Shown piece after piece: positions 1-5,519 of a stretch of DNA of 6,456 bases. Source of the stretch: Deltaproteobacteria bacterium (lineage in GTDB: Bacteria > Desulfobacterota > Binatia > Binatales > Binataceae); contig PMOH01000312.1 in assembly GCA_003161515.1 (NCBI GenBank), forward strand, positions 1 through 6,456. Reading direction: 5' to 3'. The position numbers were made by a program, and so were the translations under genes. Each line of letters begins with the position of its first letter. Positions within the stretch are counted from its first letter, which is position 1. The notes beneath the pieces are model-generated. The model had not been told where the DNA came from and did not search any database. It was given only the letters and a program-made list of their open reading frames with translations.

Positions 1-248
1 ACCACCTGCGAATAAAATCCCGCAAGATCGCGGTAAGTCCGCACCCACTCGAGCTTCGGCGTCTTCCCAAACCCCGGCTGCAACGGAATCAACAACTCGC
101 GCTCATGCGCAATCGTCTCGTTCCACGTCATCCACCCGGGATACCCAAGCTCATCATGAAAAGTCAGCAACGGCTTCCCCGATCCGCCCTTCACAATCGC
201 CAGCCGCTCACCAGCAACGCTAATTGTTTCCTCGGAAGATTTGATCAC
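1..248 (-). CDS. alpha/beta hydrolase, N-terminal part (cut by the left edge)
   Basis: Only the first 82 codons are present; the gene continues beyond the left edge. It starts at a GTG (248-246), preceded by a good GAGGAG ribosome binding site about seven bases upstream. The protein opens with two short beta-strand-like segments (SVAGERLAIVKGG and PLLTFHD). HDELGYPG follows at residues 31-38, in the place of the HG-x-P oxyanion-hole motif of alpha/beta hydrolases. LIPLQPGFGKTP (about residues 53-64) matches the family's D-x-PGFG-x-S segment. The catalytic serine elbow, acid and histidine would lie outside the window, so neither activity nor substrate can be judged. It reads in the same direction as the carboxyltransferase upstream but is 414 bp away, so it is probably transcribed separately. 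The family call is fairly sure; the function is unknown. Confidence 0.7.
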   Translation of the reverse strand, partial: MIKSSEETISVAGERLAIVKGGSGKPLLTFHDELGYPGWMTWNETIAHERELLIPLQPGFGKTPKLEWVRTYRDLAGFYSQV

Positions 249-388
249 ATCAACTCTCCTCGAATACTAACTTCCGTGAGGATCCAGATACCGTGCGTTC
301 TTTCGCGTGCGGTTCAAGATTCTGCATCCTCTCTGACTTGGATACCGCAGTGCCTATCAGCTGTACAAGAAGTACTTGCGCCGAATGA

Positions 389-429
389 CGCGCTGGAAGC
401 GCGAGATCCTTCGCTGCGCTCAGGATGAC
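389..429. repeat. palindromic intergenic repeat (HPERSEGS-type), copy 1
   Basis: Two adjacent hairpins. The first is CGCGCT (389-394) with AGCGCG (398-403) around a 3-base loop. The second is an imperfect palindrome in which ATCCT (406-410) pairs with AGGAT (422-426) around TCGCTGCGCTC. The minus strand of such units translates as HPERSEGS, a peptide often seen in spurious proteins from repeat-rich bacterial genomes. A related unit lies about 110 bp to the right. Confidence 0.6.
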
Positions 430-515
430 TCAAAACAACGGAATGAAGCTCGAGCGTCGAACACCGCGGTTGATCCGTGTTTGGGGTGCGCCGGCTCGCG
501 TCGAGAAAGATCCGG

Positions 516-541
516 GGTCCCTCGGCTTCGCTCGGGATGAC
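516..541. repeat. palindromic intergenic repeat (HPERSEGS-type), copy 2
   Basis: A variant of the unit at 404-429. TCCC (518-521) pairs with GGGA (534-537) around TCGGCTTCGCTC, and GATGAC follows as in copy 1. Its minus-strand translation contains VIPSEAEGP, a sister form of the HPERSEGS peptide. Similar sequence in the same orientation suggests a dispersed repeat family and argues against regulation specific to one gene. Confidence 0.55.
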
Positions 542-577
542 ACAAGAAGAAGGCGATACAGGAAAAGAAACCTGAGA

Positions 578-603
578 GCAAAATGGCGTCCTCGCCATTT
601 TGC
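578..603. terminator. perfect 11-bp hairpin downstream of the carboxyltransferase gene, possible terminator
   Basis: GCAAAATGGCG (578-588) and CGCCATTTTGC (593-603) form a perfect 11-bp stem around TCCT. It lies about 60 bases past the stop codon of the minus-strand carboxyltransferase gene. On that strand the stem carries a T-run in its 3' arm and is followed by CTCTCAGGTTTC, not by an uninterrupted U-tract. It is therefore either an atypical terminator or another dispersed palindrome. The hairpin itself is certain; termination is an inference. Confidence 0.45.
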
Positions 604-618
604 GATTAGTACTGGGTG

Positions 619-633
619 CAGGGGTCACCCCTG
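619..633. repeat. short perfect palindrome CAGGGGT-C-ACCCCTG
   Basis: Seven-base arms with a single central base, 30 bp past the carboxyltransferase stop codon and next to the 578-603 hairpin. A GC-rich tail (CCGCCCGCCGCGCAGGCG) follows. It is probably one more member of the palindrome cluster in this gap. Whether it is repeated elsewhere in the genome cannot be seen here. Confidence 0.4.
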
Positions 634-662
634 CCGCCCGCCGCGCAGGCGATTATTCTCAC

Positions 663-2240
663 TCACCAACTATCGATGTACCGATATTTCTTCCCGCTGC
701 GCGGCTCCGCCGGCGCGCTTGACCTCAGTCCGGCCGCAATCCATCGCCGCGAATCTGCCGGATCAATCACATCGTCAACCCCGAAGTGCGACGCATTGTT
801 AATCGCCTTCCCACGCTGATACATCGTCGCGACCATCTCGTCGAACCGCTTCTTGCGTGCCGCCGGCTCCACGATCGCCGCCAACTCGTTGCGATACCCC
901 AGCTTCACCGCGCCCTCGAGTCCCATCGGCCCGAACTCTCCCGTCGGCCACGCCACCGTGAACAGCGGTGCGTCGTAACTTCCGCCGGCCATCGCAATCC
1001 CGCCCAATCCATACGCCTTGCGCAGCACGATCGTAAAAAACGGCACGGTCGCATTCGCCGCCGTCAAAAACATCCGCGACGAATGCCGCACCAGCGCCGT
1101 CTTCTCGACTTCCGGACCCACCATGATTCCCGGCGTGTCGCACAAAAACAAAATCGGAATGTCGAACGCGTCGCACAACTGAATGAACCGGGCACCCTTG
1201 TCGGCGCCGTCGCTGTCAATCGCGCCCGCCAGATGCTTCGGGTTGTTCGCGACCACGCCGAACGGATGCCCCTCGATCCTCATGAACGCCGCGATCATCG
1301 TCAGCCCAAAATCGCGCCGAAGCTCGAGCACCGACCCCGCATCCGCCATCGTTTCGATCACCGTGCGCACGTCGTAAACCCGCAGCCGGTTCTCTGGAAT
1401 AATATTGCGCAGTAGCCGCTGATCGGCGCACGTCCACTCGCTCACCGCGCCTTGAAAGTACGAAAGATATTTGCGCGCGACCTTCACCGCTTCCGCCTCG
1501 TCCTCCACCGCAATATCGACGACGCCACTGGCCACCTGCACCTCCATCGGCCCGATCTCCTCAGGACGAAAGATGCCCAGCCCGCCGCCTTCGATCATCG
1601 CGGGACCGCCCATCCCGATATTCGACCCGCGGGTCGCGATCACGACGTCGCAACACCCAAGCAACGACGCGTTGCCCGCGAAACATCGCCCCGACGTGAT
1701 CCCGACCAGCGGCACCAACCCGCTCAGCTTCGGGAAATCATAAAACGATCGCGAATTGTGAAAGCCGCCGTCAGTATCGCCCGGCCGACCGCCGCCGCCT
1801 TCCGCGAACAACACCAGCGGCAATCGCAACTCGCGCGCGATTTGGAACATCCGATCCTTTTTGCGATGGTTCTGATGCCCCTGCGTCCCGGCCAGCACCG
1901 TGTAGTCGTACGACATCACGACGCATCGCGATTTTTCCGCGCCAAACAAATTTCCGTTGACCGTCGCCAGCCCCGTGACCAGCCCATCCGCCGGCGTATT
2001 CTTGATCAGGTCGTCAATCTTGCGACGCCGCCGCTGCGCCGCGACGACGATCGGCCCGTACTCGACGAACGTCCCCGCGTCGCACAGCTCCTCAATATTT
2101 TCCCGCGCCGTCCGCTGTCCGGTCTTGCGCCGCCGCGCAACCGCATCCGGCCGCGCCTCATCGAGCCCGACCTCATGCCGCTCGATCACCTCGGCCAGGT
2201 CAGCCCGCACAATCTCGTCATCTTTAATTCGTGATGCCAC
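663..2240 (-). CDS. biotin-dependent acyl-CoA carboxylase, carboxyltransferase (beta) subunit
   Basis: A 525-residue protein of the length usual for PccB/AccD5-type subunits. Such subunits move CO2 from carboxybiotin to an acyl-CoA such as acetyl-, propionyl- or methylcrotonyl-CoA in the cytoplasm. Both halves of the tandem crotonase-like fold are visible. The N-terminal half has GTQGHQNHRKKDR (118-130), ITSGRCFAGNASLLG (181-195) and IGMGGPAMIEGGG (208-220). The C-terminal half has LFLCDTPGIMVGPEVE (364-379), the counterpart of the family's DVPGF-LPG segment, then RKAYGLGGIAMAGG (407-420) and AWPTGEFGPMGLEGAV (430-445). The last two supply the second oxyanion-hole region and the AWP-x-x-E-x-x-x-MG-x-EGAV signature. 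The start is a GTG at 2240; the next in-frame methionine is residue 109, inside the fold, so this start is needed, although only a weak GCGAG precedes it. No biotin carboxylase or biotin carrier gene lies in the window. The substrate cannot be assigned. Confidence 0.9.
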   Translation of the reverse strand: MASRIKDDEIVRADLAEVIERHEVGLDEARPDAVARRRKTGQRTARENIEELCDAGTFVEYGPIVVAAQRRRRKIDDLIKNTPADGLVTGLATVNGNLFGAEKSRCVVMSYDYTVLAGTQGHQNHRKKDRMFQIARELRLPLVLFAEGGGGRPGDTDGGFHNSRSFYDFPKLSGLVPLVGITSGRCFAGNASLLGCCDVVIATRGSNIGMGGPAMIEGGGLGIFRPEEIGPMEVQVASGVVDIAVEDEAEAVKVARKYLSYFQGAVSEWTCADQRLLRNIIPENRLRVYDVRTVIETMADAGSVLELRRDFGLTMIAAFMRIEGHPFGVVANNPKHLAGAIDSDGADKGARFIQLCDAFDIPILFLCDTPGIMVGPEVEKTALVRHSSRMFLTAANATVPFFTIVLRKAYGLGGIAMAGGSYDAPLFTVAWPTGEFGPMGLEGAVKLGYRNELAAIVEPAARKKRFDEMVATMYQRGKAINNASHFGVDDVIDPADSRRWIAAGLRSSAPAEPRSGKKYRYIDSW

Positions 2241-2315
2241 GCTCGCAGGATATTACTGAAAAAACTAAAAAAACTCTTCTAATCGACACCTCGATCAACT
2301 ATCTTCGCGAGGCAA
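2241..2315. promoter_or_regulatory. divergent promoter region between the carboxyltransferase and DoxX-like genes
   Basis: This 75-bp gap between two outward-facing start codons must hold both promoters unless they lie inside the genes. It is markedly A+T-rich for this DNA, with runs of six and seven A around 2259-2274. Plus-strand TCTAAT (2277-2282) could be a -10 element for the rightward gene. No convincing -35/-10 pair stands out in either direction. Rightward translation probably uses GAGG (2309-2312), unusually close (3 bases) to its ATG. Confidence 0.35.
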
Positions 2316-2735
2316 ATGCAAACCACCGAAAGCGATCTCAAGGTCATCAGTCCCGCCATCGGCATCACCGCCCGCATCCTGTTCACCCTGATTTTCTTTC
2401 TCTCCGGGGTCACGCACTTCACCTCGATGCAAAGTTACATCGACCTGATGCCCGCGCCGATTCCGTTCCGCGCGTTCTGGGTCGCGATTTCCGGCGTGGT
2501 CGAGCTCATCGGCGCCGCGATGATTCTCTTCAACTACCGCCCCCGCCTCGGCGCCTGGCTCATCGTGCTCTTTCTCGTGCCGGTGACAATCGTCGTCCAC
2601 GGCACCGCGATGATCACGCTGCCCGACCAGGTGATGCGCGCCATCAACGTCTCGATGTTTCTGAAAGGCCTCGCGATGATCGCCTGCGCCCTGTTCATTA
2701 CTCAGTTCGGCGTCAGCGCCACCGACCCTCGCTGA
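2316..2735 (+). CDS. DoxX-family small integral membrane protein
   Basis: A 139-residue hydrophobic protein with four predicted membrane spans at about residues 16-36, 53-73, 78-98 and 109-131. That matches the usual length and topology of DoxX/DoxD-like proteins. LFTLIFFLSGVTHF (22-35) resembles the first DoxX helix (R-x-x-x-G-x-x-F-x-x-x-G-x-x-H/K-F). An acidic residue in helix 2 (VVELIGA, 61-67) and the short proline-containing loops also fit. Family members are inner-membrane proteins. Some are linked to quinone-dependent redox or thiosulfate metabolism, but most have no assigned role, and none can be given here. The ATG at 2316 is chosen for the GAGG just upstream and because the first span then follows a short polar N-terminus. 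Its stop codon is only six bases from that of the convergent repressor gene. No terminator hairpin is visible between them. Confidence 0.7.
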   Translation: MQTTESDLKVISPAIGITARILFTLIFFLSGVTHFTSMQSYIDLMPAPIPFRAFWVAISGVVELIGAAMILFNYRPRLGAWLIVLFLVPVTIVVHGTAMITLPDQVMRAINVSMFLKGLAMIACALFITQFGVSATDPR

Positions 2736-2741
2736 TCCGAT

Positions 2742-3404
2742 TCACACGCATCCCCCAATCCAGATCACGCGCCCGATAATTTTCACGCTCGTCACCACCA
2801 TCGCTTCGTACTTCGGATTGTCGCTGCGCACCAGCAGCTTGCCGTCGGGACGCCGCTGGATTCGCTTCACCGTAAGCCCGCCGTCATGCCGCAATAAATA
2901 AATCCCGTCCTGCCGAAAGCGCGGCTCCGCCAGGTTGGCGAGGATCAAATCCGAATCCTCGACCGTCGGCGCCATCGAATCGCCATCGACCTCGATCAGA
3001 ATCAAGTCGCGCGACTCCGTGTGGAGCACTCGCTTGACCCACTCCGCGCGAAACGCGATCGAATCCACCACCTGCTCGCTGCGCAGTATCCCGTCGCGCC
3101 CGCTCGAAAATCGAATCCGGTTGCGCGGCATGAAAATAAAATCTCCATGCTCGACCGCATGCGACGCCGCCTGTGCGCTCTGCGTTGTCTCCGTCCCCGT
3201 CGCCAGCCATTCGACCGACACCCGCCCCGCACGCGCCAGCGCCACCAGGTTCGCGACGCTCGGCTGCCCACGCCCCGCAAGCCACTTGTAAATGGCGTTG
3301 TCCGACACCCCGACCGCAGTCGCCAGCGCAACCACTGATCCAAAAGATTGGATCACCTGGGTCAGTCTGGATCGAAATGCAGCGTCAACCACTGTAGTTG
3401 ACAT
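2742..3404 (-). CDS. phage CI-like repressor: XRE helix-turn-helix plus S24 (LexA-type) peptidase domain
   Basis: A 220-residue transcription factor of phage-repressor build. An N-terminal helix-turn-helix of XRE type spans about residues 14-67, with FGSVVALATAVGVSDNAIYKW (21-41) as its core and the typical VSVEWLATG (62-70) at its end. After a linker, an S24 domain (about 100-220) carries the catalytic serine S123 in VDGDSMAPTVEDSD and the lysine K160 in GLTVKRIQRR. In LexA and lambda CI this Ser-Lys pair drives RecA-stimulated self-cleavage. The linker here has no obvious Ala-Gly cleavage dipeptide, so SOS induction is uncertain. The ATG at 3404 was chosen over an in-frame start 18 codons upstream because AGGAG sits four bases before it. 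It diverges from the lysis-type genes to its right and is probably their repressor and its own. Family call sure; targets inferred. Confidence 0.88.
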   Translation of the reverse strand: MSTTVVDAAFRSRLTQVIQSFGSVVALATAVGVSDNAIYKWLAGRGQPSVANLVALARAGRVSVEWLATGTETTQSAQAASHAVEHGDFIFMPRNRIRFSSGRDGILRSEQVVDSIAFRAEWVKRVLHTESRDLILIEVDGDSMAPTVEDSDLILANLAEPRFRQDGIYLLRHDGGLTVKRIQRRPDGKLLVRSDNPKYEAMVVTSVKIIGRVIWIGGCV

Positions 3405-3428
3405 AAATCTCCTAATGTGAAATAAGAT
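3398..3428 (+). promoter_or_regulatory. possible rightward promoter (TTGACA ... TAAGAT)
   Basis: A consensus -35 hexamer TTGACA (3398-3403) is followed after 19 bases by TAAGAT (3423-3428), which matches the -10 consensus at four of six positions. The spacer is longer than the ideal 17. It points toward the lysis-type genes and overlaps the repressor's start codon and the palindrome at 3423-3433, so repressor binding there could block it. It is a pattern match only. Confidence 0.3.
3409..3413 (-). promoter_or_regulatory. ribosome binding site that fixes the repressor start
   Basis: AGGAG on the minus strand, four bases before the ATG at 3404. The alternative in-frame start 54 bases upstream would add 18 residues with no homology-like features and would lie inside the presumed control region. 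Confidence 0.7.
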
Positions 3429-3433
3429 TCTTA
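3423..3433. promoter_or_regulatory. candidate repressor operator: palindrome TAAGA-T-TCTTA
   Basis: A perfect inverted repeat with 5-base arms and a single central base, 19 bp upstream of the repressor's start codon. CI-like dimers bind short palindromes near their own promoter, so this is a reasonable operator. I found no clear second copy in the region, which weakens the case because such repressors often use several sites. Confidence 0.35.
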
Positions 3434-3701
3434 AAGCGCATGATCCCGCCACAAGCAAACCACTCTCGGCTCAACCTAACTCGACCGCCCCCGCGCGCGC
3501 GCAACCGCCGCGCCCTTCCTCCGCCTGTTCTTCCCTCGATACTCACCGCCGATCATTCTAACCGACTACACATCTTTAGCTCAGTTCGCGACCTCGTGCC
3601 CGCCGCCCCCACGACTTTTCTTTTCAACTCATCCGTCCAAGTTGATCACATCGGATTTTTTTGTTCGTCGCCACACCGTCTGTCACCGACCCAACTCGCG
3701 C

Positions 3702-3706
3702 GGAGG
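3702..3706 (+). promoter_or_regulatory. ribosome binding site of the zinc-ribbon gene
   Basis: GGAGG, four bases before the ATG at 3711. It is the strongest ribosome binding site in the rightward series. It favours this start over an in-frame ATG at 3642, which has no such signal. Confidence 0.7.
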
Positions 3707-3710
3707 ATTT

Positions 3711-3932
3711 ATGGAACCCGCGATCTCTCCGGTCCGTCTCAACGCTTCTAGCCGCGTCGTCACTTGTCTCTGGTGTCACGGAAGCACCACCCAAGCCGAC
3801 GCCGTCCGCAACCACGGCCTCTGCCGGAGCTGCGTTCACGACAACATCGAGATCAGTTGGCGCCTGATTTACGATCGCGATCGCAACATCGGCTCGATTC
3901 CCTCCAATCTTCGGGTCGCGTACGGCTTATGA
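3711..3932 (+). CDS. small four-cysteine zinc-ribbon-like protein
   Basis: A 73-residue protein. Its clearest feature is two C-x-x-C knuckles, C19-LW-C22 and C38-RS-C41, separated by 15 residues including two histidines. This is the pattern of a zinc ribbon or small zinc finger. The C-terminal part (about 45-73) is polar and has no recognisable domain. It is not a DksA/TraR protein, since the helical coiled coil and spacing of that family are absent. The GGAGG site and ATG at 3711 fix the start. It ends in ATGA, where its TGA overlaps the ATG of the Mor-like activator, so the two are very probably translated together. First in the rightward series, it may be an early regulator or an accessory partner of the activator. 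That role is inferred from position only; the specific function is unknown. Confidence 0.6.
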   Translation: MEPAISPVRLNASSRVVTCLWCHGSTTQADAVRNHGLCRSCVHDNIEISWRLIYDRDRNIGSIPSNLRVAYGL

Positions 3933-4441
3933 ACGCCGCCTCCAGCAAAATGTCCGCGCTCGCTCGCGCTCCGGTGCCGTCGTCGCCGCGTTTCAATCCG
4001 TTCGCGGCCGTGATGCGCCCGACGCTTTACGATCTGATCGCGAATTCGGTCGGTGCCGACGCCGCCGACAAGCTGATCGCCGACTTCGGCGGCCGTCGCT
4101 TGTATATCTCGAGGACGCCCGGGCCAGGCGATTTGATCACGCGCTCGATCGGCATGCATTCAGCGCTCGCGATGGCCCGCGTGTTCGGCGGCGACCGCCT
4201 GTTGATGCCCGCCACCAACACTTTCGCACGCCGCCGCTTCCGCATTTTTCAGATGCGCGCCGATCACATCAGCATCTCGCGCATCGCCCACGAACTCCGA
4301 TGCACCGAGCGCTACGTTTACAAAGTCCTCGCGTTATGTCGCGCCCCCGAACCCGCTCTCTCTTCCTCCAAGGCCGCTTCGCCAACGTCCGCGCCGATCG
4401 CAGAGCGATTGAAACGTGGACACATCACCCAGCGTTCGTGA
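3929..4441 (+). CDS. Mor-family (phage Mu Mor/C-like) transcription activator
   Basis: A 170-residue protein resembling the Mor/C activators of Mu-like phages, which dimerise and recruit RNA polymerase to middle or late promoters. The N-terminal domain shows a twice-repeated pattern, FGGRRLYIS (53-61) and FGGDRLLMP (86-94), separated by an IGMHSALAMARV helix (74-85). This fits the Mor dimerisation fold. A C-terminal helix-turn-helix follows at about 114-134 (ISISRIAHELRCTERYVYKVL). The N-terminal 25 residues and the Ser/Ala/Pro-rich tail after 138 look disordered. The ATG at 3929 is taken because it overlaps the preceding stop as ATGA and the phage-like domain starts shortly after. No independent ribosome binding site is seen, so translational coupling is likely. 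It overlaps the endolysin gene by 26 bp. It is the likely activator of the lysis genes, though its target promoter is not identified. Confidence 0.72.
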   Translation: MNAASSKMSALARAPVPSSPRFNPFAAVMRPTLYDLIANSVGADAADKLIADFGGRRLYISRTPGPGDLITRSIGMHSALAMARVFGGDRLLMPATNTFARRRFRIFQMRADHISISRIAHELRCTERYVYKVLALCRAPEPALSSSKAASPTSAPIAERLKRGHITQRS

Positions 4442-4931
4442 CGCCTACAGCCCCGAATTTTTGAGCGCAGTCGAACGCGTGCTGGCCGACGAGGGCGGCT
4501 ATTCGTCGAATCCCGCCGACCCCGGCGGCGAGACCAGGTTCGGAATTTCCGCGCGCGCGCATCCCGGCGTGGACATCGCGACGCTCACGCGCGACCAGGC
4601 GGTGAACATTTACTGGCGCGAATGGTGGCTGCGGTTCGGATTTGCGCAACTGCCGGACGCAATCGGCGCCAAGACTTTCGATCTCGCGGTTAACATCGGC
4701 GCCGCTCACGCCATCGAATGCCTGCGGCGCGCGCTTCGCGCGTCCGGTTCGCCAGTGACCGAAGACGGCACGCTCGGTCCCGCCACGACACTCGCCGCCC
4801 GCCGAGCAAATCCCATCGCGCTGATGTCCGCATTGCGCTCCGAGGCTGCCGGTCATTACCGGCTGGTCGCATCGAAACAGAAAAACGGCGCCGACTTTAT
4901 CAAAGGATGGCTCAACCGCGCTTACGCGTGA
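4416..4931 (+). CDS. GH108-family N-acetylmuramidase (phage endolysin type) with peptidoglycan-binding C-terminus
   Basis: A 171-residue single-polypeptide endolysin. The N-terminal GH108 domain begins with ERVLADEGGYSSNPADPGG (20-38), where E26 of the EGGY motif is the expected catalytic glutamate. GETRFGIS (38-45) corresponds to the family's GGaTnyGIT. YWREWWLRF (66-74) and KTFDLAVNIG (86-95) continue the fold. The C-terminus, from LGPAT (120-124) to FIKGWLNR (161-168), matches the small PG-binding domain that usually follows GH108 and ends in a GW-x-x-R motif. The enzyme would cut the glycan strands of peptidoglycan. No signal peptide is visible, so export would rely on the holin encoded directly downstream. 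The family also includes TtsA and ZliS, which act in toxin or protein release. Translation starts at GTG 4416 inside the end of the activator gene, with a weak GAG far upstream, which suggests coupling. Confidence 0.87.
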   Translation: MDTSPSVRDAYSPEFLSAVERVLADEGGYSSNPADPGGETRFGISARAHPGVDIATLTRDQAVNIYWREWWLRFGFAQLPDAIGAKTFDLAVNIGAAHAIECLRRALRASGSPVTEDGTLGPATTLAARRANPIALMSALRSEAAGHYRLVASKQKNGADFIKGWLNRAYA

Positions 4932-4936
4932 GGAAT

Positions 4937-5203
4937 ATGAACACCGAAACAAAAGCTTTCTATCGCTCAAAAACGTTTTACGGATGCGTCAGCACGATTG
5001 TTCTGATCATCGGCGACATGGCGGCTAACGGCGCGACGGTGGCCAACATGATGGCGCTGATGACCGCGGGATTTGCGCTATACGGCCGTATCGTCGCGAC
5101 TGCGCCGCTCGCGCTTAGCGACCAATCCGAGACCGACGTCGAGGATGCAAAAGCAGATGTCAGAAAAAGCAAAATCGCAGTTGATGCTGACCATGGCGAT
5201 TAG
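4937..5203 (+). CDS. holin-like small membrane protein
   Basis: An 88-residue protein starting at ATG 4937, five bases after the endolysin stop, with GAGG (4930-4933) close upstream. It begins with a short polar segment and FYRSKTFYG (8-16). Two hydrophobic segments follow, at about 14-31 and 34-57, joined by a short Asn/Gly turn, and GR precedes the end of the second (LYGRIVATAPL, 48-58). The SKT-x-x-G start and the YGR-x-x-A end are common in small phage holins found beside endolysins. The tail (61-88) is strongly charged, as in many holins. Expected role: forming inner-membrane lesions that let the muramidase reach peptidoglycan at a set time. The end of the gene overlaps the next lipoprotein gene by 47 bp in another frame, a nesting reminiscent of Rz/Rz1. 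Holin identity rests on size, topology and position. Confidence 0.68.
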   Translation: MNTETKAFYRSKTFYGCVSTIVLIIGDMAANGATVANMMALMTAGFALYGRIVATAPLALSDQSETDVEDAKADVRKSKIAVDADHGD

Positions 5204-5519
5204 CCTGTTAACCGCAGGATGCGCGCCGAGGTTCGAGTCGCACATCGATTCGCCGTCGATGCCGGCGTTGGACTCGTCGCAGAGCGCAACTCAATGCGCA
5301 TCCACACAGAAACTGGCCGCGCTCGATCCTGCGCCTCAGTTGCCGGATACGGATCAATCGCCATGTCCGCACGGTTCAGGATTGGCGGCGTGTTTCACGC
5401 AGGACCAGGACATCGTGCGCCAACGTCGGTTCAAGATTCTTCACGACGATCGCGATTATTGCCGCGACGCATACGACCGCGCCCGCAACCGCGTGTCCGG
5501 GATGTCACATGCAGATTGA
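5157..5519 (+). CDS. predicted proline-rich lipoprotein, candidate outer-membrane spanin (Rz1-like)
   Basis: A 120-residue protein with a lipoprotein signal: a lysine-bearing n-region (MSEKAK), the hydrophobic stretch LMLTMAISLLTA (9-20) and the lipobox LTAGC, predicting lipidation at C22. The mature part is first proline- and serine-rich (31-72) and then basic and acidic (RQRRFKILHDDRDYCRDAYDRARNRV, 88-113), possibly helical. Lipidation, proline richness and location after endolysin and holin genes recall Rz1-type spanins, which join outer and inner membranes in the last step of Gram-negative lysis. However, it is longer than classical Rz1 and no inner-membrane Rz partner with a coiled coil is seen. 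The gene starts inside the holin gene. The ATG at 5157 is preferred because GAGGA lies 11 bases upstream; an ATG at 5145 abuts that site and is less likely. Lipoprotein fairly sure, spanin role tentative. Confidence 0.6.
   Translation: MSEKAKSQLMLTMAISLLTAGCAPRFESHIDSPSMPALDSSQSATQCASTQKLAALDPAPQLPDTDQSPCPHGSGLAACFTQDQDIVRQRRFKILHDDRDYCRDAYDRARNRVSGMSHAD

Larger units (their letters stand above)
249..662. other. 414-bp intergenic stretch holding several palindromic elements
   Basis: I see no credible gene here. Open frames crossing the stretch have the composition of translated palindromic repeats, such as HPERSEGS-like peptides. It lies downstream of the carboxyltransferase and upstream of the alpha/beta hydrolase, both on the minus strand. 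It contains at least five separate inverted repeats between 389 and 633, listed individually. The part nearest the hydrolase start (249-385) shows no clear structure and may hold that gene's promoter. Confidence 0.6.
3405..3710. promoter_or_regulatory. divergent control region between the repressor and the lysis-type operon
   Basis: A 306-bp gap between outward-facing genes with no credible coding sequence. The end near the repressor is A+T-rich and holds a palindrome (3423-3433). The middle is C-rich on the plus strand, with an alternating CG run near 3492-3502. The right end carries a pyrimidine tract (about 3610-3628), then TTGATCACATC (3642-3652) and a T-run (3655-3662) before the ribosome binding site of the first rightward gene. 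A leader for the plus-strand operon and operators for the repressor or the Mor-like activator are expected here, but which bases serve which role is inference. Confidence 0.5.

Noticed and set aside
314..628. Minus-strand open frame of 104 codons with HPERSEGS- and PSEAEGP-like peptides
   Set aside because: The peptides are translations of palindromic intergenic repeats; there is no ribosome binding site and the frame has no domain character.
1452..2234. Long plus-strand open frame (260 codons) opposite the carboxyltransferase gene
   Set aside because: It is very rich in Arg, His and Pro, as expected for the complement of a GC-rich gene, and the minus-strand protein is clearly real over the same bases.
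2255..2276. A-runs in the divergent gap considered as a terminator tract
   Set aside because: There is no hairpin next to the runs and both flanking genes start, not end, here; A+T-rich promoter DNA is the simpler reading.
2231..2779. Plus-strand open frame of 182 codons covering the DoxX-like gene
   Set aside because: Arg/His/Pro-rich shadow frame; the DoxX-like frame has coherent membrane spans and a better start.
3490..3504. Alternating CGCGCGCG run that could adopt Z-DNA
   Set aside because: The run is short and expected by chance in DNA this GC-rich; nothing else supports a role.
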